A DNA stretch of 7,519 bases, from the NCBI GenBank assembly GCA_025356915.1, contig JANXQG010000287.1:1-7519 (forward strand), written 5' to 3'. The notes below the pieces were generated by a model. It was given only the letters and a program-made list of their open reading frames with translations. It did no database searches and had not been told where the DNA came from. The translations under genes and the position numbers were made by a program. Shown here piece after piece: positions 4,372-7,519 of the stretch. This stretch comes from Planctomycetota bacterium. Lineage in GTDB: Bacteria; Planctomycetota; Planctomycetia; Pirellulales; Thermoguttaceae. Each line of letters starts with the position of its first letter. Position 1 is the stretch's first letter.

Positions 4372-4658
4372 TGACCAACGCGGAACTTGCCGACGAGATC
4401 ATCCGGCGCCTCAACGTGTTGGCCCAGGACCCAGCGTTACGTGAGGACATCCAGCGTCTCCTTGAGACGCGTATTCCGTGCAGCGAAGCAGCGGCACGGC
4501 ATCCAACGATACAGACCACAGGAGGACTCCTCCTGGGCTTTCTTGGCCTACTGAATGGGCTGGTGGGCACCGATCCCGACGGCCAAGCCTACATCGCCGG
4601 GTCGTACAGCGCCGATGCGAGGGAAGAACTTGTCTATTTCCAGAGGTACCATGTCTAA
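4371..4658 (+). CDS. Hypothetical protein with an HPTIQ and GLLNGLVG motif
   Basis: I start at ATG 4371 (MTNAELADEII), which overlaps the previous stop as TGATG and has GGAG eight bases upstream; an in-frame GTG at 4368 is a less likely start. The protein has 95 residues. The first 35 are a charged helix (ELADEIIRRLNVLAQDPALR, then EDIQRLLETRI). Then come HPTIQ and a short hydrophobic Gly/Leu stretch (GGLLLGFLGLLNGLVG). The end is polar (GQAYIAGSYSADAREELVYF). The hydrophobic part is too short and glycine-rich for a confident membrane helix. No function recognised. The stop overlaps the next gene by eight bases. Confidence 0.75.
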   Translation: MTNAELADEIIRRLNVLAQDPALREDIQRLLETRIPCSEAAARHPTIQTTGGLLLGFLGLLNGLVGTDPDGQAYIAGSYSADAREELVYFQRYHV

Positions 4659-4866
4659 GTGCGAAACGTTCCATGTCGTAGAGTTGGTGCCCGGCACCTA
4701 TTGGGCTGGCGCCGACCACATAGCCGGTAAACTCATCTACGCCTCGACGGGCACACCGTTGCGGGCCACACCTGTAGATCCAGCGTACGCCAACATTTCA
4801 ATCTTTCAAGATCTGTTCCCCGCAGCCAGATTCGCTCGTGTCACCGCAACCTATACGGTAGAGTGA
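4651..4866 (+). CDS. 71-residue hypothetical protein
   Basis: I start at ATG 4651 (MSKCETFHVVELVPGTYW) because AGAGG lies four bases upstream and the frame upstream of this point is the shadow of the previous gene. The protein alternates short hydrophobic stretches (HVVELV, KLIYAS, RVTATYTV) with Pro/Gly turns, suggesting a small beta-rich fold. It overlaps the previous gene by eight bases and the next by one (TGATG). No family recognised. Confidence 0.7.
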   Translation: MSKCETFHVVELVPGTYWAGADHIAGKLIYASTGTPLRATPVDPAYANISIFQDLFPAARFARVTATYTVE

Positions 4867-5105
4867 TGGAAACTTGGAGTGTTAGGCAGATCGCTGAGAA
4901 CCGTTGGCAGCTCTTCCGCGCTCATGATGATACCATCATGGCTGAGGGAACGTTGGCTGCCGTGTTGGCTGCCCACCGTCTTCTTGGAGGGGAGCCCGAT
5001 GCTATACCCTTGGCGCAAGGGAACGCTGCCCACGCCAGCATCGAAAGCCAATACGCACGTCTTCAGACCTTGACTCCCGATGATTTTGCAGTAAGGAGTC
5101 GTTGA
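4866..5105 (+). CDS. 79-residue hypothetical protein
   Basis: ATG 4866 overlaps the previous stop as TGATG; an in-frame GTG at 4863 is less likely. The N-terminus (METWSVRQIAENRWQLFRAH) reads as beta strands with regularly placed tryptophans. A helix follows (EGTLAAVLAAHRLLGG) and then a polar C-terminus (QYARLQTLTPDDFAVRSR). The W-x-V-x(7)-W-x-L pattern followed by a helix is compatible with a compact alpha/beta mini-domain. The coding DNA at about 4923-4938 holds an ATGATG/CATCAT inverted repeat, which I take to be incidental. No family recognised. Confidence 0.72.
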   Translation: METWSVRQIAENRWQLFRAHDDTIMAEGTLAAVLAAHRLLGGEPDAIPLAQGNAAHASIESQYARLQTLTPDDFAVRSR

Positions 5106-5224
5106 TGGCTGATTTTTGCTCCCAGTGTTCTATGGACCTCTTCGGTGAGGGCTGTGGACCCATTCAGGTCGATCTGTCTGGCTGTTGCATCTCTACCGAT
5201 TGCCTGAAAGCTGGTCATCAATGA
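5105..5224 (+). CDS. 39-residue cysteine-rich microprotein, possible zinc knuckle
   Basis: ATG 5105 overlaps the previous stop (TGATG) and has a textbook AAGGAG at 5093-5098, six bases upstream. The 39-residue product begins MADFCSQCSMDLFGEGCG and has six cysteines: C5, C8, C17, C27, C28 and C33. A CxxC pair followed by a CC-x4-C cluster could hold one zinc ion, making this a stand-alone zinc finger. The stop overlaps the next ATG as ATGA, so the gene is coupled on both sides, which argues strongly that it is real despite its size. Role unknown; a protein or nucleic-acid binding adaptor is inference. Confidence 0.72.
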   Translation: MADFCSQCSMDLFGEGCGPIQVDLSGCCISTDCLKAGHQ

Positions 5225-5454
5225 TCCTACATCAGGAATACGCGATCGTCGTAGCCACCTTGGATGCCAGCCTGGGTGATGGCGTGCTTGCAGATGCGCA
5301 CAAGCACCTGCGCCGTCTCTCTGAGAAGGTTCGTGGGTCCAAAGATAGTAGCATCGACGCGGCCGATCTAGAAGATCTAGAGGCCCTCGACGACGCCATC
5401 GAGGACTACATTTCTGCTGTGGGGAACTGCAAGAGGCGCATCACAGATGGCTGA
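5221..5454 (+). CDS. Acidic helical hypothetical protein
   Basis: I choose ATG 5221 (MILHQEYAIVVATLDASLG) because it forms ATGA with the preceding stop; the frame is open back to a TTG at 5185, but that would overlap the cysteine-rich gene. The 77-residue product is mainly helical, with an acidic second helix (AADLEDLEALDDAIEDYI). A doubled GATCTAGA around 5367-5384 encodes the DLEDLE step. No separate Shine-Dalgarno sequence is visible, so translation probably depends on coupling. The stop overlaps the next gene by eight bases. No family recognised. Confidence 0.7.
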   Translation: MILHQEYAIVVATLDASLGDGVLADAHKHLRRLSEKVRGSKDSSIDAADLEDLEALDDAIEDYISAVGNCKRRITDG

Positions 5455-5758
5455 CAACACACTTCACATCTATGCCCAAAAGCAAGAACACCTCGATGCC
5501 TACATTGTAGGCTCTCGTGTGGGCCTACTGGCCCTCCGCAATGCTTTGACAGCCGCGCTAGAGGACAATAAGGCAGCAGCGGCCGGCAGTTTCTGCGCTG
5601 ATGGTGAAGGCTATACGATCATCGTCATCCCAGTTGAAACGGCTCAGCTGGAGACACTGCATCTACCGTACAGTAAAGGGTCTGTCAGCGGGAACGCGAA
5701 GCATCCATACGACCTACTTGGTACAGGTCAGTATCTCACCTTGGTTCTAGGTACCTGA
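5447..5758 (+). CDS. 103-residue hypothetical protein, alpha/beta character
   Basis: ATG 5447 (MADNTLHIYAQKQEHLDAYI) overlaps the end of the previous gene by eight bases and has AGAGG upstream. The order of predicted elements is a strand (TLHIYAQ), a helix (VGLLALRNALTAALEDNKAA), a strand (GEGYTIIVIPVE), and a C-terminal region ending QYLTLVLGT. This is a plausible small cytoplasmic alpha/beta protein without cysteine clusters or membrane segments. The stop overlaps the next start as TGATG. No family recognised. Confidence 0.75.
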   Translation: MADNTLHIYAQKQEHLDAYIVGSRVGLLALRNALTAALEDNKAAAAGSFCADGEGYTIIVIPVETAQLETLHLPYSKGSVSGNAKHPYDLLGTGQYLTLVLGT

Positions 5759-6015
5759 TGGCTAGCCAGCAGCAGCGCTACAAGGGCATCCTGGAAGCTT
5801 TGGGACAGCAGAAGGAGCGCGAGGGCCTGCACGGTGCGCTGCTGTGCCTACAGCACCTTTGCCGTCAAACGCAGAATCCTCCTCCGGATGGCTGTGCAGA
5901 CGGCAGCGTTGGTCCCGCGACGTTCGTTGAACTTCGGGATCTCGCAACCTCTCTGCGCCTGTATTTGCAGGATCTAGATAGGGCACTCGAAGCAACAGAC
6001 AAGGAATCACCATGA
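5758..6015 (+). CDS. 85-residue helical hypothetical protein
   Basis: ATG 5758 overlaps the previous stop (TGATG). The protein is two helical halves, YKGILEALGQQKEREGLHGA plus LLCLQHLCRQ, and FVELRDLATSLRLYLQDLDR, joined by a loop rich in Pro, Gly, Asp and Cys (NPPPDGCADGSVGP). This resembles a helical hairpin. The end overlaps the next gene by four bases (ATGA). No family recognised. Confidence 0.74.
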   Translation: MASQQQRYKGILEALGQQKEREGLHGALLCLQHLCRQTQNPPPDGCADGSVGPATFVELRDLATSLRLYLQDLDRALEATDKESP

Positions 6016-6263
6016 TCGACCGAACGAAAGCGTATGTACTTTGGCAGGGACACGTGTCCACGGAGAAGTTCTCCTGCGAGGCTCGCCTGATCGACATGCA
6101 CCGTAAGGAGCATCCTTTGATTTGTGAACTACTGGACAAGGATGCACTTGGGGCTCCCGCGTGGCGTGAGAAGCCGGACGTCCTGGAGATCGTCATGGCT
6201 GTGGCTCTGATCACCATGCGCGAGGCGCTGGACGCCCATGACATTCAAGTTGGTGGGCTATGA
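6012..6263 (+). CDS. Hypothetical protein, first of a tandem related pair
   Basis: This gene encodes 83 residues from ATG 6012, with AAGGA seven bases upstream and an ATGA overlap with the previous stop. Shared features with the next gene are AYVLWQGHV near the N-terminus, CELLDKDALG in the middle followed by a tryptophan, and a hydrophobic helix (LEIVMAVALITMREALDA). The pair therefore looks like a tandem duplication. The fold is probably an N-terminal beta sheet with a C-terminal helix. The hydrophobic helix is short and interrupted by charged residues, so a membrane location is unlikely. No family recognised. Confidence 0.77.
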   Translation: MIDRTKAYVLWQGHVSTEKFSCEARLIDMHRKEHPLICELLDKDALGAPAWREKPDVLEIVMAVALITMREALDAHDIQVGGL

Positions 6264-6592
6264 GCGGTATGTGCGCGGAAATTTCGACATCGTTGGCACC
6301 ATACATTCTGTGGTCCGGATACGTCCCGGAGGACGAGAGATTTTATCGCCTTGTGTATGTGAACGATCGCCGTGATCCTTCGTGTGAATTCCTGTGTAAG
6401 GACGCTATGGGGGTCGACAGGTGGGTGTCATGTCAAGGACAGATGGTCGACATATTGATTATCGCGGTCAAGAGCATGTACGCTCAGCATTTTCAGGCAT
6501 TGAGCACACCGTCACCAACTATGGTAGGTCAAATGAGTGGCGTAGCCGTGCACCACCGCAAGCGTGCAAAGAAAGTTAGCTACAACTACTAA
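6260..6592 (+). CDS. Hypothetical protein, second of a tandem related pair
   Basis: This gene encodes 110 residues from ATG 6260 (MSGMCAEISTSLAPYILW), overlapping the previous stop as ATGA. It parallels its neighbour: PYILWSGYV matches AYVLWQGHV, CEFLCKDAMG matches CELLDKDALG, each is followed by a tryptophan, and DILIIAVKSMYAQHFQA matches the hydrophobic helix. It differs by a basic C-terminal extension (VHHRKRAKKVSYNY) absent from the first copy. It is the last gene of the rightward run, about 60 bases before the terminator. Function unknown. Confidence 0.77.
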   Translation: MSGMCAEISTSLAPYILWSGYVPEDERFYRLVYVNDRRDPSCEFLCKDAMGVDRWVSCQGQMVDILIIAVKSMYAQHFQALSTPSPTMVGQMSGVAVHHRKRAKKVSYNY

Positions 6593-6650
6593 TATCTTTG
6601 ATAGGTCACTACGTGTGGCATCCCAATACTTGGATTTGCGCTGAAATAGA

Positions 6651-6684
6651 GAAAGGCCAGTAGGGCGAACCCTACTGGCCTTTC
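6651..6684. terminator. Bidirectional hairpin terminator between convergent transcription units
   Basis: GAAAGGCCAGTAGGG (6651-6665) and CCCTACTGGCCTTTC (6670-6684) form a perfect 15-pair stem with a CGAA tetraloop. The stem ends in AAA/TTT, so each strand has a short T-run at the exit of the hairpin. It lies between the end of the rightward small-gene run (6592) and the end of the leftward capsid gene (6702). That placement is the usual one for a terminator serving both directions. Confidence 0.85.
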
Positions 6685-6701
6685 ATCACACCGACTCCTT
6701 A

Positions 6702-7519
6702 TTACGGGAGGCGCTTCGCAGCGGCGACGGCGCGGCCGTTACCGATGATCTGACCCTGGATCTGCTGGATGAACCAGCCACGGGCAGCGCGGTTGTCGTT
6801 GTACTTGTTGATCGCGACCGACTCCAGTTCCTTGCGGATGGTCTTCGCGCCGACCGTCACGGGCGAACCCGTCACGTAGATCTCACCAGGCTGAAGAACC
6901 TGGAGGGTCGGGTAGCGGAGCCCGTCCGTGTGGAGGTCAAGGCCCAGGAGGCGGCCAAGGGTACCTTCAAGCACCAGCTCGTGCTTGGTGACGGGGTCGA
7001 AGAAGTTCACGAAGTCGGGGTCGGCGATGATGTCGTCCCACACGTCCCACGCGATGAGCATGGTCGCAGCCGGGGTGCCCCAGCGGTTGACCTGCGTACG
7101 GATCGTGGTCGCGATCGTCGGGTTGAACGAGGTGTAGAACACGAGGTCGTTGAACGACGTGCTCGCGCGGTCGAGCAGGGCCTTGGTGATCTTGTCCTCA
7201 CGAACCAGCTGGGCTTCGAGGCCGTCCTGGAACTTCTCGTCGAGGATGTCAGCACTAGCCTGAGCGATCTCCTTGTCCTCGATGACGATCGAACACGCGA
7301 TCGTGAACTCCGGCGGGAACAGCCAATCCTGACGGATGCGCTGCTCCTGGATGCGAACGTCCGACGTGATCTGGAAGGCGAAGATATCCTTCTTGCGCAC
7401 ACGAATGCGGCCCGAGGCTCCGCGCTGGATGTTCTCCGTAGCGAGAATCTTCCCGGTGAAACCTTCGCGGCCGAGGGTTTCCCAGATCTCGTCGGTGAAG
7501 ACTTCACCGAGGACGGCGA
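6702..7519 (-). CDS. Probable HK97-fold major capsid protein, N-terminus outside window
   Basis: The frame is open from the right edge to TAA at 6704-6702, giving 271 visible residues. The GTG at 7400 is not the start: 39 more in-frame, protein-like residues lie upstream (GEVFTDEIWETLGREGF and onward). An acidic helix (DILDEKFQDGLEAQLVREDK) is followed by WGTPAATMLIAWDVWDDI, then a segment typical of capsid proteins where one strand contacts a neighbouring subunit (LEGTLGRLLGLDLHTD). The end is GEIYVTGSPVTVGAKTIRKE and a C-terminal helix with many charged residues. HK97-fold capsid proteins assemble the icosahedral head and are usually 300-400 residues, so roughly 30-130 residues are missing. 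The call rests on sequence style, not on a motif match. Codon use is strongly GC-ending, consistent with high expression. A different virion structural protein is the main alternative. Confidence 0.6.
   Translation of the reverse strand, partial: AVLGEVFTDEIWETLGREGFTGKILATENIQRGASGRIRVRKKDIFAFQITSDVRIQEQRIRQDWLFPPEFTIACSIVIEDKEIAQASADILDEKFQDGLEAQLVREDKITKALLDRASTSFNDLVFYTSFNPTIATTIRTQVNRWGTPAATMLIAWDVWDDIIADPDFVNFFDPVTKHELVLEGTLGRLLGLDLHTDGLRYPTLQVLQPGEIYVTGSPVTVGAKTIRKELESVAINKYNDNRAARGWFIQQIQGQIIGNGRAVAAAKRLP

Noticed and set aside
5762..6244. 160-codon minus-strand frame
   Set aside because: It is antisense to two coupled plus-strand genes with good ribosome sites and overlaps, and its composition is Ser/Arg-rich shadow.
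1..7519. CRISPR array, insertion sequence or integrase attachment site
   Set aside because: No regularly spaced repeats, no transposase or recombinase frame, and no paired terminal inverted repeats with target duplication were seen.

Overview
The window looks like part of a tailed double-stranded DNA phage genome, or possibly a prophage. It has very short genes packed end to end, start and stop codons that overlap as TGATG or ATGA, a GroES-type co-chaperonin, and at the right edge a gene on the opposite strand that reads as a major capsid protein. The DNA is moderately GC-rich, and most start sites carry Shine-Dalgarno sequences (AGGAG or GAGG) typical of a bacterial host. The host cannot be named from the sequence.

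Layout from left to right. (1) Positions 1-1256, minus strand: four small genes. Three of them encode Cys/His-containing proteins. They run leftward from a strong sigma70-like promoter (TTGACA-N17-TAGTAT) at 1344-1372. The second gene (676-942) has no ordinary start codon; its reading frame continues upstream through a TGA that lies inside a perfect 12-bp hairpin. (2) Positions 1389-2003, plus strand: a divergent promoter with a 13-bp palindrome over its -10 box, then three tiny overlapping genes. One of these appears to change reading frame. (3) Positions 2004-2675: 672 bases with no convincing gene. The stretch is rich in inverted repeats and ends in a weak terminator-like hairpin with a T-run, so I propose a candidate structured RNA. 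(4) Positions 2676-6592, plus strand: an acidic, repeat-containing coiled-coil protein, then the GroES homologue, then ten small genes, mostly coupled by start/stop overlaps. These include a 39-residue cysteine-rich microprotein and a tandem pair of related proteins. (5) Positions 6651-6684: a perfect 15-bp hairpin that probably terminates transcription from both sides. (6) Positions 6702 to the right edge, minus strand: the C-terminal 271 residues of a probable HK97-fold capsid protein.

The only functional link I can argue is between GroES and capsid. Phage capsid proteins are known clients of the GroEL/GroES chaperonin, and a phage GroES could retune the host chaperonin for capsid folding. 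The coupled small genes resemble the accessory cassettes phages use to handle the host, but none has a function I can recognise. Several apparent gene disruptions fall between 676 and 1846, so either this accessory flank is decaying or the assembly has errors there.
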